Assembly (NCBI GenBank): GCA_030018855.1
Contig: JASEHG010000033.1
Location: forward strand, 1-13,654
Direction: 5' to 3'
DNA: 13,654 nt
Origin: Candidatus Brocadiaceae bacterium
Lineage (GTDB): Bacteria; Planctomycetota; Brocadiia; Brocadiales; Bathyanammoxibiaceae
In this document: positions 6,677 through 13,024 of the stretch, piece after piece
Layout: the number at the start of each line of letters is the position of its first letter
Position numbering within the stretch: the first letter of the stretch is position 1
Notes under the pieces: generated by a model
What the model saw: the letters and a program-made list of their open reading frames with translations, nothing else
What the model was told of the DNA's origin: nothing
The model's database searches: none
Made by a program: the position numbers and the translations under genes

Positions 6677-8152
6677 TTATATCTTTGTAGCCATTAGGTT
6701 GGTGGGCTCATCGTATCTCTGTTTTTTGCCGATACGCTCAAGGGCAGTTTCATACACCCCCGAGGCCTGGAGGGTCTTTAGATTTTCCAACAAATGCCTG
6801 AAGACGTTTCGCCAGTCCCAATTTACCTTCAGGGCGAAGAGGGCAGAATTGTTGTTCTGGAGGACGTCTCTTGAGTTCTGGAAGCGTTTCCTTATGACCT
6901 CAGTAGAGTAGAGCTTGTTATAAAGTTTTTGCATCCCGTCAATGAGTTCCGGAAGGGAGAGTTTCTTCAGGATATACACAAGGTGGTGGGAGGTGTAGTA
7001 AGTCCAGTCCTCGGGGAAGTGATTGCGGAACAGCCTGTTTTCTGACTCCAGCCGCTTGTACAGTGGGGTATTGATGAAGGGGCAGAGGATACCACAGGTC
7101 ATAATATCTATCTGGGAGTTCAGGATGAAGTCTGCTACCTCATCAAAGGTCTCCGTGGTGTCGGTATCGTTGCCGAAGATGAAGGTGCCCCAGACGGCTA
7201 TGCCGTGTTTGCGGATGTTCTTGACCGCCTCGTAGTACCTTTCAATGGTAATCCTCAGGTTCACGTTTTTGTTCATGGAGTAGAGGGCATCCTTGTTGAG
7301 GGATTCTATGCCGATGAGTACCCCCACACAACCGCTCTTGACCATGTAGTCCAGGGTCTCGTCGTCCTTGTAGATGTTAAGGGAGGTGAAGCCGAACCAG
7401 TTCTGATATATACCCCTCTCCACCATGCCCTTAAAGAGGTCTCTTACCCTATCATTTGATTTTTTGCTGTGACCATAGAAGTTCTCATCCGTAAGGACAA
7501 GTCCCCTGTACTGCCCCTTTATGGCCGCAAACTCGTTCAAGACGTCCCCAATGGGTCTCTCTCTATATTTCTGCCCCTGGAACTGGGGTACTGAACAGAA
7601 TTCGCAACTGAAGGGACATCCCGCCGTAGTGATGATACCGGAATAGCGGTACTTGTATTTTGCCTTCAGGAAATCCCTGGCAGGGTAAAGACCGTTAAGG
7701 TTCTCCAAGGGCGTCAGCCCCCCGTCGTAACGTTTCTGGAGTTGCCCGCACTCAAAGTCAGCCAGCAGCTTTCCCCATATTGAGATAGCCTCTTTTGTAA
7801 CTACGCAGTCTACGTGTTGGGCAACTTCGTGGGGGTATATGGTGGCATGGACCCCGCCCATTACTACAGGGATGCCCCTTTTCTTACAGGCATGGGCAAT
7901 TGCATAGGCCCGCGGTGCCTGATAGCTTACGGACGTTATCCCAACCAGGTCTGCCCCCTGGAAGGTCAACTGGTTATTTGCATCCAATGCAAGCTCCGTC
8001 GTCTCATCCACAACGTCCACCTCCCAGTGTTCAGGCATAAGGGTTATCAGGTAACCCAGATTTACAGGCATCTGATTGAGCACCGAGACGTTCTCTTCCC
8101 CCACGTTCCCTATGGGGTGAGGGTTTATGAGTACGAGCTTTCTCTTTTTCAT
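6677..8152 (-). CDS. B12-binding domain radical SAM protein
   Basis: A 491-residue enzyme with the architecture of cobalamin-dependent radical SAM proteins such as BchE and the hopanoid enzymes HpnJ/HpnP. Residues 1 to about 140 form the Rossmann-like B12-binding domain, with 'LGYLITLMP' near 32-40 and 'VVMGGVHATIYPHEV' at 96-110. The usual DxHxxG base ligand of B12 mutases is absent, as in this class. The radical SAM domain begins near 170 and carries the CxxxCxxC cluster ligands at C179, C183 and C186. A C-terminal region after 'FIFGNDTDTTETFDEVADFI' ends with family-typical 'TPLYKRLESENRLF'. It should bind a 4Fe-4S cluster, SAM and cobalamin, and act on an unactivated carbon by methylation, ring formation or rearrangement. 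Placement between acpS and the KS pair suggests an acyl-chain or polyketide substrate, possibly ACP-bound. The exact reaction cannot be deduced. Confidence 0.9.
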   Translation of the reverse strand: MKKRKLVLINPHPIGNVGEENVSVLNQMPVNLGYLITLMPEHWEVDVVDETTELALDANNQLTFQGADLVGITSVSYQAPRAYAIAHACKKRGIPVVMGGVHATIYPHEVAQHVDCVVTKEAISIWGKLLADFECGQLQKRYDGGLTPLENLNGLYPARDFLKAKYKYRYSGIITTAGCPFSCEFCSVPQFQGQKYRERPIGDVLNEFAAIKGQYRGLVLTDENFYGHSKKSNDRVRDLFKGMVERGIYQNWFGFTSLNIYKDDETLDYMVKSGCVGVLIGIESLNKDALYSMNKNVNLRITIERYYEAVKNIRKHGIAVWGTFIFGNDTDTTETFDEVADFILNSQIDIMTCGILCPFINTPLYKRLESENRLFRNHFPEDWTYYTSHHLVYILKKLSLPELIDGMQKLYNKLYSTEVIRKRFQNSRDVLQNNNSALFALKVNWDWRNVFRHLLENLKTLQASGVYETALERIGKKQRYDEPTNLMATKI

Positions 8153-8164
8153 CTTTTCTCTCTT

Positions 8165-8551
8165 TTAAGGAATTTTTGGAACTCGGGATTCAGGACTGGG
8201 CATGAGGAGCACCTGGGCAATGGCATAGTCCTTCGTATGAGTTAGGGAGACTTCACAGTTACCTATCCCCTTCGCATCCGCACGCTCCTTTGCCCTTCCG
8301 TAGAGCTGCAGGTAAGGGCGGCCGGTGGGGTCGTTAAGCAGTTCTATATCCTTCCAACCTGCCCCCCCTCCTAAAGCCTTAATAACTGCCTCTTTTGTGG
8401 CAAATCTTGCGGCTAGGTGCTGGAACCTGTTCTTCCTGTTCCAACAACACTCTACTTCTTTAGGGGTGTAAATACGGTTCAAGAAAGATTCGTTACGGGA
8501 GAAGAGGTCTTCTATCCTCTTCACCTCCACCAAATCTATTCCTATGTACAC
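8165..8551 (-). CDS. acpS: holo-[acyl-carrier-protein] synthase (AcpS)
   Basis: A 128-residue 4'-phosphopantetheinyl transferase of the small trimeric AcpS type. It transfers phosphopantetheine from CoA to the serine of an apo acyl carrier protein. The signature motifs are present: 'IGIDLVEVKRIE' (3-14) with the Mg-binding Asp6, 'FATKEAVIKALGGG' (about 50-63) with the second metal ligand Glu, and 'VSLTHTKDYAIAQVLL' near the C-terminus. The start is GTG (8549-8551). The last residues (about 117-128) extend past the usual end of the fold and look like read-through into spacer sequence. It is the first gene of the operon, directly behind a strong promoter and 12 bp before the radical SAM gene. 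It could serve both housekeeping ACP and a dedicated ACP; no ACP gene is in the window. Confidence 0.95.
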   Translation of the reverse strand: MYIGIDLVEVKRIEDLFSRNESFLNRIYTPKEVECCWNRKNRFQHLAARFATKEAVIKALGGGAGWKDIELLNDPTGRPYLQLYGRAKERADAKGIGNCEVSLTHTKDYAIAQVLLMPSPESRVPKIP

Positions 8552-8593
8552 CCCTCTAAAATCCTTTCCTTATACTCTTACTTTGAAAAAAAA

Positions 8594-8622
8594 ATTCTAC
8601 TCAGTGTGCCAGAGATTGTCAA
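8594..8622 (-). promoter_or_regulatory. sigma70-type promoter of the acpS-KS-fabG operon
   Basis: On the minus strand a perfect -35 TTGACA (8617-8622) and a -10 TAGAAT (8594-8599, one mismatch) are separated by exactly 17 bp. Transcription would start near 8587, giving a leader of about 36 nt before the acpS GTG. An A-rich/T-rich stretch follows the -10. It is the only strong promoter seen for the six-gene minus-strand block. Confidence 0.82.
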
Positions 8623-8689
8623 CCACAATTTCCCGGGCCTCTTGATATATTAGGGGCCGGAGGCTAGGGGCTAGAGGTCAGGGACCAGG

Positions 8690-8741
8690 GTAGCCGCAGG
8701 CTTTAGCCTGCGAAATAACGCAACCTAAAGGTTGCGGCTAC
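8690..8741. repeat. GTAGCCGCA-bounded double-hairpin repeat, compact form
   Basis: A 52-bp element with ends GTAGCCGCA (8690-8698) and TGCGGCTAC (8733-8741) as exact reverse complements. It contains two 8-bp stems: CGCAGGCT/AGCCTGCG (8695-8702, 8705-8712) and CGCAACCT/AGGTTGCG (8719-8726, 8729-8736), joined by AAATAA. The whole can fold either as two small hairpins or as one long one. A copy in reverse orientation with an insertion is at 1137-1219. Confidence 0.88.
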
Positions 8742-8764
8742 AAGGCTAGGGACTAAGGACAGGG

Positions 8765-8787
8765 GTAGCCGCAGGCTTTAGCCTGCG
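8765..8787. repeat. half copy of the GTAGCC repeat
   Basis: This reproduces the left half of the 8690-8741 element: GTAGC followed by the stem CGCAGGCT/AGCCTGCG. The second hairpin and the closing end are missing. A short T-run (8794-8798) follows, so on the plus strand it has a loose terminator shape, although no plus-strand gene lies upstream. Confidence 0.8.
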
Positions 8788-8838
8788 TTGCACTTTTTCC
8801 CTAATCCCTAGCCCCCAATCCCTGGTCCCTGGCTCGTA

Positions 8839-8866
8839 TTGACTATACCAGGAGATAAAATATAAT
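8839..8866 (+). promoter_or_regulatory. sigma70-type promoter of the MATE gene
   Basis: TTGACT (8839-8844) and a perfect TATAAT (8861-8866) are separated by 16 bp. Transcription would start near 8873, about 33 nt before the MATE ATG. It points away from the acpS promoter, with the repeat block lying between the two. Confidence 0.8.
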
Positions 8867-8905
8867 GCCTCCTTCCGCCCAAAGCACGGCGGATTTACAA
8901 CGACC

Positions 8906-10255
8906 ATGCTCCCCCTGGAACTCACGGAGAAAAACCTTAACAGGAACATCGCCCGCCTGGCCATCCCTGCCGCCGCAGAAAATGTCCTCCACATGATGGT
9001 CTTCATCGTGGACATTATCATGGTGGGCAGGCTGGGGACAGAGGCAATAGCCTCTGTGGGGCTTGCCGGTGCCCTGAATTTTGTCCTCACCATAGTCTTC
9101 TCCTCCCTATCGGCAGGGACCTTGAGCCTGGTAGCCCGACATACCGGGGCAAGAGAAAGGTCTATGGCAGAGAGGGTCGCCGCACAATCCCTCCTCCTTT
9201 CTATCATAGTGGGGGTCACGGTAGCCCCGGCCCTATTTCACTACTCCGATGGTATCTTCCACCTCATGGGCGCAGAGCCAGAGGTGCTGAGGCTGAGTAC
9301 CCTCTATTTCACCATAGTAATATACTTTCTGCCCTGCAGGTTGATAATCCTCACCAGCAGTGCATCCCTCAGGGGCGCAGGGGACACACGTACCCCCATG
9401 CTTATAACCCTGGTCATGAACCTCACTAACGTATTCTTTAACTGGTTGCTAATATTTGGTATATGGATATTTCCCAGGATGGGGGTGGCGGGGGCGGCCT
9501 GGGGTACCGTCATTGCCTATGTGGTAGGCTCCACCCTGAGTCTAGCCATCCTTCTTAGGGGAAAGGCCCTGGTGACGCTACACCTGAGGGATATGATGGG
9601 TTTTGACATGGGAGTAATAAAGAGGGTACTCTGGATATCCCTCCCTGCCACCCTGGATGCCTTACTCATGCAACTGGGCTATCTGGTGTTTATCAAGATA
9701 GTTACCATGCTTGGGACAGTGTCCCTGGCCTCCCACCAGATTGCCGTAAGGATAGAATCCATCTCCTTCATGCCTGGCTACGCCCTTGGGATGTCCACCG
9801 CCACCCTGGTAGGGCAGAGCCTGGGGGCGAAAAAGGAAGACCTGGCCCGTTTGAGCATGAAGAGGAACTGTCTCTTTGCCCTCCTCCTTATGTGTACCTT
9901 CGGGGTAATCTTCCTGATTATGCCTAGACAATTGGGCATGGTATTTGGCCCGGAAGAGGAGGTGCTCCGCCTCTCCAGCCTCTGCGTGATGATATCTGCC
10001 ATAGAACAACCTGCCCTGGCCATCTACATGGTCTATGCAGGGGGTCTAAGGGGGGCAGGGGACACCATGAGTCCAATGCTAATCACCATAGTGGGGACGT
10101 TATTCTTTCACCTCCCCATGGCCTATATATTTGGTATAGTCATGGGCTGGGGACTGGCGGGGATATGGTTTGGGGCCGCTCTGGACTGGATAGGCCGCGC
10201 TATCGCCGTGTACATACTCTTCCGCCGGGGGAGGTGGCGGAGGCTAAAGATGTAA
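8906..10255 (+). CDS. MATE-family efflux transporter
   Basis: A 449-residue integral inner-membrane protein with about 12 hydrophobic segments, the standard size and topology of the MATE (multidrug and toxic compound extrusion) family, which export organic cations or other small molecules in exchange for Na+ or H+. The two-fold internal repeat is very clear: 'LRGAGDTRTPMLIT' at residues 155-168 recurs as 'LRGAGDTMSPMLIT' at 381-394. 'MVFIVDIIMVGRLGTEAIASVGLAG' at about 31-55 is the family N-terminal signature, and the protein ends in a basic cytosolic tail. The start is the first in-frame ATG, with no strong ribosome site but a good promoter about 40 bp upstream. The substrate cannot be predicted. 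It is divergent from the lipid/polyketide operon, so export of that product is conceivable but unsupported. Confidence 0.94.
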   Translation: MLPLELTEKNLNRNIARLAIPAAAENVLHMMVFIVDIIMVGRLGTEAIASVGLAGALNFVLTIVFSSLSAGTLSLVARHTGARERSMAERVAAQSLLLSIIVGVTVAPALFHYSDGIFHLMGAEPEVLRLSTLYFTIVIYFLPCRLIILTSSASLRGAGDTRTPMLITLVMNLTNVFFNWLLIFGIWIFPRMGVAGAAWGTVIAYVVGSTLSLAILLRGKALVTLHLRDMMGFDMGVIKRVLWISLPATLDALLMQLGYLVFIKIVTMLGTVSLASHQIAVRIESISFMPGYALGMSTATLVGQSLGAKKEDLARLSMKRNCLFALLLMCTFGVIFLIMPRQLGMVFGPEEEVLRLSSLCVMISAIEQPALAIYMVYAGGLRGAGDTMSPMLITIVGTLFFHLPMAYIFGIVMGWGLAGIWFGAALDWIGRAIAVYILFRRGRWRRLKM

Positions 10256-10322
10256 GGGCGGGCCGCCCCTACTGATGCGGATTGCTGAATTCCGCATTCC
10301 GCAATCTGCGTTCCGAATTCAG
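10256..10322. repeat. palindromic spacer repeats between the MATE gene and tRNA-Val
   Basis: Directly after the MATE stop codon is the compact palindrome GGGCGGGCCGCCC (10256-10268). Next, GCGGATTGC pairs with GCAATCTGC with one G-U-type mismatch, enclosed with CTGAATTC (10285-10292) and GAATTCAG (10315-10322). The repeat ends immediately before the -35 box of the tRNA promoter. The first palindrome might end MATE transcription but lacks a T-run. Confidence 0.65.
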
Positions 10323-10351
10323 TTGACAGTCCCAAGCCTCTCTGTTAACAT
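10323..10351 (+). promoter_or_regulatory. promoter of tRNA-Val (and possibly thrS-infC-rpmI-rplT)
   Basis: A perfect TTGACA (10323-10328) is followed after 17 bp by TAACAT (10346-10351, 4 of 6 consensus bases). The expected start, near 10358, is just before the tRNA 5' end at 10362. No separate promoter is visible between the tRNA and thrS, so the downstream genes may be read through the tRNA. Confidence 0.65.
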
Positions 10352-10361
10352 ACCATTTTTA

Positions 10362-10438
10362 GGGCGATTAGCTCAGTTGGCTAGAGCGCTTGCTCGACAA
10401 GCAAGAGGTCAGTGGTTCAAGTCCACTATCGCCCACCA
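10362..10438 (+). tRNA. tRNA-Val, anticodon GAC, with C33
   Basis: A complete 77-nt cloverleaf with encoded CCA. The acceptor stem GGGCGAT/ATCGCCC pairs perfectly (10362-10368 with 10428-10434), the D stem is GCTC/GAGC, and the T stem AGTGG/CCACT has loop TTCAAGT. The anticodon stem CTTGC/GCAAG (10389-10393, 10401-10405) encloses the 7-nt loop TCGACAA. Anticodon GAC (10396-10398) reads GUC and GUU valine codons. A73 and the A35-C36 pair agree with valine identity. Oddity: position 33 (10395) is C, where nearly all tRNAs carry U. The rest of the molecule looks fully functional. It lies about 100 bp upstream of thrS. Confidence 0.93.
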
Positions 10439-10445
10439 TAACACG

Positions 10446-10537
10446 TAGAGTAGCCAGTAGCTAGTAGCAAGTAGCCAGGAAAAGAGCCTACCAGCCCCTA
10501 GCTACTAACTACTAGCTACTAACTACTAGCTACTAAC
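10446..10537. repeat. AGTAGC-type inverted repeat abutting the thrS start
   Basis: The left arm AGTAGCTAGTAG (10456-10467) is exactly complementary to CTACTAGCTACT, present twice at 10509-10520 and 10523-10534 as part of a 14-nt direct repeat (unit CTACTAGCTACTAA; about 2.7 copies). The last copy ends 3 bp before the thrS ATG and replaces any Shine-Dalgarno sequence. The RNA could fold either of the two right arms onto the left arm, giving alternative hairpins at the ribosome entry site. Confidence 0.87.
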
Positions 10538-10539
10538 TC

Positions 10540-12462
10540 ATGGTTAAGATTAGGTTACCAGACGGCGTAGAAAAGACTTATAGGGAAAATACCACTGTAG
10601 GGCAGATTGCCAGAGACCTTGGAGAGTCCTGCTATCGTAAGGCAGTTGCAGGAAAGACCAACGGCACCCTGGTAGACCTCAGTTTCCCCCTCACAAAGGA
10701 TACTACCCTATCTGTCATCACTGAGGATACCCCAGAGGGATTAGATATCCTCCGCCACAGTACAGCCCATATAATGGCACAGGCGGTGCAGAGACTCTTT
10801 CCCGAGGCAGAGTTGGGGATAGGGCCTACTATAGAGAATGGCTTTTATTACGACTTCCGCCTGGAGAGGCCATTAACCCAGGAGGACCTGGAGAGGATAG
10901 AGGCCGAGATGAGGAAGATTATAAAGGAAGACCTGGCCTTCCAGAGACGGCTCCTTCCTCGTCAGGAGGCCATAACCAGGATGGAAGAGATACGACAACC
11001 TTTCAAGGTAGAACTCCTCAAAGATATAGAGGAGGAGACGGTCAGCCTCTACACCCAGGGGGAATTCCTTGACCTCTGTCGTGGACCGCACCTCTTCACC
11101 ACAGGTCGGGTAGGGGACTTCAAGCTCCTCAACGTGGCCGGGGCGTACTGGCGGGGCAAGGAGACTAACCCCATGCTCCAGCGCATCTACGGCACCGCCT
11201 TCTTTAGTAAGGAGAAACTGGATGGATACCTGCATCTCCTGGAAGAGGCCAAAAAGCGGGACCACAGGAAGCTGGGGAGGGAACTGGACCTGTACAGCTT
11301 AAGAGAGGAATGTGGTCCCGGGCTGGTCCTCTGGCACCCAAAAGGGGCCCGTATCAGAAACGTTATAGAAAGGTTCTGGTCCGAAGAGCACTACAAAAGG
11401 GGTTACGAGATTGTCTATAGCCCCCACATAGCCAAGGCCGGCCTCTGGCATACCAGTGGACACTGGGACTTCTACCGCCAGAGCATGTTTGCACCCTTTG
11501 AGCTAGAGACAAGCCAATACCTGGTGAAGCCCATGAACTGCCCCTTTGCCGTACTCATCTTCAAGTCAGACATGAGGAGCTACCGGGACCTCCCCATCCG
11601 GTTCGCCGAGCTAGGGACGGTATATCGCTACGAACGCTCGGGGGTGCTCCACGGTCTCCTCAGGGTAAGGGGGTTCACCCAGGATGATGCCCATATCTTC
11701 TGTACACCCGAACAGCTAGAAGGGGAGATACTGGGGGTCATAAACCTGGCCCAGTACATGCTCTCCTCCTTCGGGTTCAAGGAATACGAAATAGAGCTGG
11801 CCGTCAGGGGTAAGGGGGAAAAGGACAAATATATCGGGAGCGACGGGAATTGGGAGTTGGCCGAGACGGCCCTCAGACGGGCACTTGAGTCCAAGGACCT
11901 CCCCTTCTTAGTAGGTGAAGGAGAGGCCAAGTTTTACGGGCCCTCCATAGACATAAGGATAAAGGACGCCCTGGGCAGGGGTTGGCAGGGGCCTACTATA
12001 CAGGTAGATTTCAACCTCCCGGAGAGGTTTGACGTCAACTACATAGGCCCGGACGGTAAAGAGCACAAGGTAGTAATGATTCACCGCACAGTGCTGGGGG
12101 CCCTGGAGCGATTCCTGGGATGTCTAATAGAGCATTACGGCGGGGCCTTCCCCCTGTGGATAGCCCCAGTACAGGTAAAGATACTCACCATAAAGGACAC
12201 CCACGCCGATTATGCCCACAGTCTGAAGACCCGATTGGAAGAAAAGGGCATCAGGGTACAGTGTGACCTCAGAAATGCAACCGTCGGTTACAAAATCAGG
12301 GAGGGGAGGACAGAGAAAGTGCCCTACCTCCTGATTATCGGTGACAAAGAGGTAGAAGAAGGTACGGTCTCCCTCAGGAGCCGGGAGAAAGGAGACGAAG
12401 GTCGTCTCCCCCCAGACGCCCTTCTAGCACGTCTAGAAAGGGAAGTCAGGGAAAGACTCTAA
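10540..12462 (+). CDS. thrS: threonyl-tRNA synthetase
   Basis: A 640-residue class II aminoacyl-tRNA synthetase of full bacterial ThrRS length; it charges tRNA-Thr with threonine in the cytosol. Residues 1 to about 62 form the TGS domain. The editing domain keeps its HxxxH pair (H73, H77) and the CxxxH pair (C180, H184), so clearance of Ser-tRNA(Thr) should work. In the catalytic core the zinc ligands are C334, H385 and H515. Motif 2 is 'YRYERSGVLHGLLRVRGFTQDDAHIF' and motif 3 is 'IHRTVLGALERFLG' (514-527). The C-terminal anticodon-binding domain begins with 'APVQVKILTI'. After the zinc cysteine the usual NCP-G-H is NCP-F-A here, a mild deviation at non-ligand positions. The ATG fits family alignment but has no ribosome site, because a repeat arm lies directly before it. 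It is followed after 26 bp by infC. Confidence 0.97.
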   Translation: MVKIRLPDGVEKTYRENTTVGQIARDLGESCYRKAVAGKTNGTLVDLSFPLTKDTTLSVITEDTPEGLDILRHSTAHIMAQAVQRLFPEAELGIGPTIENGFYYDFRLERPLTQEDLERIEAEMRKIIKEDLAFQRRLLPRQEAITRMEEIRQPFKVELLKDIEEETVSLYTQGEFLDLCRGPHLFTTGRVGDFKLLNVAGAYWRGKETNPMLQRIYGTAFFSKEKLDGYLHLLEEAKKRDHRKLGRELDLYSLREECGPGLVLWHPKGARIRNVIERFWSEEHYKRGYEIVYSPHIAKAGLWHTSGHWDFYRQSMFAPFELETSQYLVKPMNCPFAVLIFKSDMRSYRDLPIRFAELGTVYRYERSGVLHGLLRVRGFTQDDAHIFCTPEQLEGEILGVINLAQYMLSSFGFKEYEIELAVRGKGEKDKYIGSDGNWELAETALRRALESKDLPFLVGEGEAKFYGPSIDIRIKDALGRGWQGPTIQVDFNLPERFDVNYIGPDGKEHKVVMIHRTVLGALERFLGCLIEHYGGAFPLWIAPVQVKILTIKDTHADYAHSLKTRLEEKGIRVQCDLRNATVGYKIREGRTEKVPYLLIIGDKEVEEGTVSLRSREKGDEGRLPPDALLARLEREVRERL

Positions 12463-12474
12463 GACCATTTTAAG

Positions 12475-12491
12475 AAAGGAGGTTTTTTATT
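12475..12491 (+). promoter_or_regulatory. ribosome site and AUU start codon of infC
   Basis: A strong AAAGGAGG (12475-12482) is followed after 6 nt by ATT (12489-12491). An in-frame TAA at 12471-12473 and the absence of any ATG, GTG or TTG in frame before 12630 leave ATT as the only start that yields the complete IF3 N-domain. A rare AUU start is the known basis of infC autoregulation in E. coli: IF3 discriminates against it when plentiful. Confidence 0.9.
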
Positions 12492-12986
12492 TCTCAGGAA
12501 TATAGGATAAACGAAAGGATCTTTGCAAAGCAGCTAAGGGTTATAGACGACGAGGGTGCACAACTAGGGATCCTCACAAAGGAGGAGGCGTTACAGAAGG
12601 CAAGGCAATTAGAACTGGACTTAGTAGAGGTGGCGCCCCAGGCAGACCCACCCGTCTGCCGACTCATGAATTTTGGGAAATTCAAGTACCGCCAGAAGAA
12701 GAAGACACACAAACACCACACCAGTCAGCTAAAAGAGTTGCGGGTGAGGCCAAAGATAGACCCCCATGACCTCCAGACTAAGACTCAGCAGGCCAGAAAA
12801 TTCCTGCAAAGGAAAGACAAGGTGCTGGTGAACATGATCTTCAGGGGAAGAGAAAGGGCGCATGCAGAGCTGGGTAAGGAGATGCTCATGAAGGTCGCCC
12901 AGGAGTTAGAGGACGTCGCCAAGGTAGAAAAGGGGGTAACACTGGACGGCAGGAAGATGAGTCTGCTTCTTGCCCCAAAGACATAA
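12489..12986 (+). CDS. infC: translation initiation factor IF-3
   Basis: A 165-residue IF3, which binds the 30S subunit, prevents early 50S joining and checks start codon-initiator tRNA pairing. With the ATT start the protein begins (M)SQEYRINERIFAKQLRVID, the conserved start of the N-domain; the linker 'CRLMNFGKFKYRQKKK' is the IF3 signature, and the C-domain runs from 'ELRVRPKID' to 'LLLAPKT'. A shorter reading from GTG 12630 would lose 47 residues of the N-domain and is wrong. Order thrS-infC-rpmI-rplT is the standard bacterial arrangement. The strong ribosome site together with the AUU start suggests the same negative autoregulation as in E. coli; this is inferred, not shown. Confidence 0.96.
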   Translation: MSQEYRINERIFAKQLRVIDDEGAQLGILTKEEALQKARQLELDLVEVAPQADPPVCRLMNFGKFKYRQKKKTHKHHTSQLKELRVRPKIDPHDLQTKTQQARKFLQRKDKVLVNMIFRGRERAHAELGKEMLMKVAQELEDVAKVEKGVTLDGRKMSLLLAPKT

Positions 12987-12988
12987 AC

Positions 12989-13009
12989 CCCGTACCGGAC
13001 TGGTACGGG
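12989..13009 (+). promoter_or_regulatory. hairpin in the infC-rpmI spacer
   Basis: CCCGTACC (12989-12996) and GGTACGGG (13002-13009) form a perfect 8-bp stem with loop GGACT, located 3 bp after the infC stop codon and immediately before the rpmI ribosome site (AAAGGA, 13011-13016). No T-run follows, so it is not a standard terminator. It could modulate rpmI translation or act as an L20-binding operator; the position resembles that of the L20 control region in gamma-proteobacteria, but the structure is different. Confidence 0.6.
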
Positions 13010-13024
13010 TAAAGGACACTCGTT

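Larger units (their letters stand above)
8652..8836. repeat. composite nested repeat block between divergent promoters
   Basis: This occupies almost the whole 354-bp acpS-MATE spacer, which otherwise holds only the two promoters and no gene. The outer arms CAGGGACCAGGG (8679-8690) and CCCTGGTCCCTG (8820-8831) are perfect 12-bp reverse complements. GGGGCTAG (8667-8674) and CTAGCCCC (8808-8815) form another pair. Between them lie one complete GTAGCC element (8690-8741) and one half element (8765-8787). The block stops 2 bp short of the MATE -35 box and about 30 bp from the acpS -35 box, so it sits exactly between the promoters. Confidence 0.85.

Noticed and set aside
8765..8799. Intrinsic terminator formed by the half GTAGCC repeat and the following T-run
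   Set aside because: No plus-strand gene lies upstream, and the T-run is separated from the stem by several bases; better explained as a repeat copy.
10446..10537. CRISPR array upstream of thrS
   Set aside because: The repeat units are contiguous 14-mers with no unique spacers between them, and no cas gene is present.
10439..10539. T-box or threonine-dependent leader for thrS
   Set aside because: No T-box consensus, no specifier loop and no terminator with a T-run; the spacer is only the repeat.
10540..12462. Loss of threonyl-tRNA synthetase function because NCP-G-H is NCP-F-A
   Set aside because: The zinc ligands C334, H385 and H515 and motifs 2 and 3 are intact; the changed positions are not known ligands, so activity is expected.
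12630..12986. Short infC beginning at GTG 12630
   Set aside because: It would remove the first 47 residues of a conserved IF3 N-domain that is fully encoded upstream from the ATT start with a strong ribosome site.
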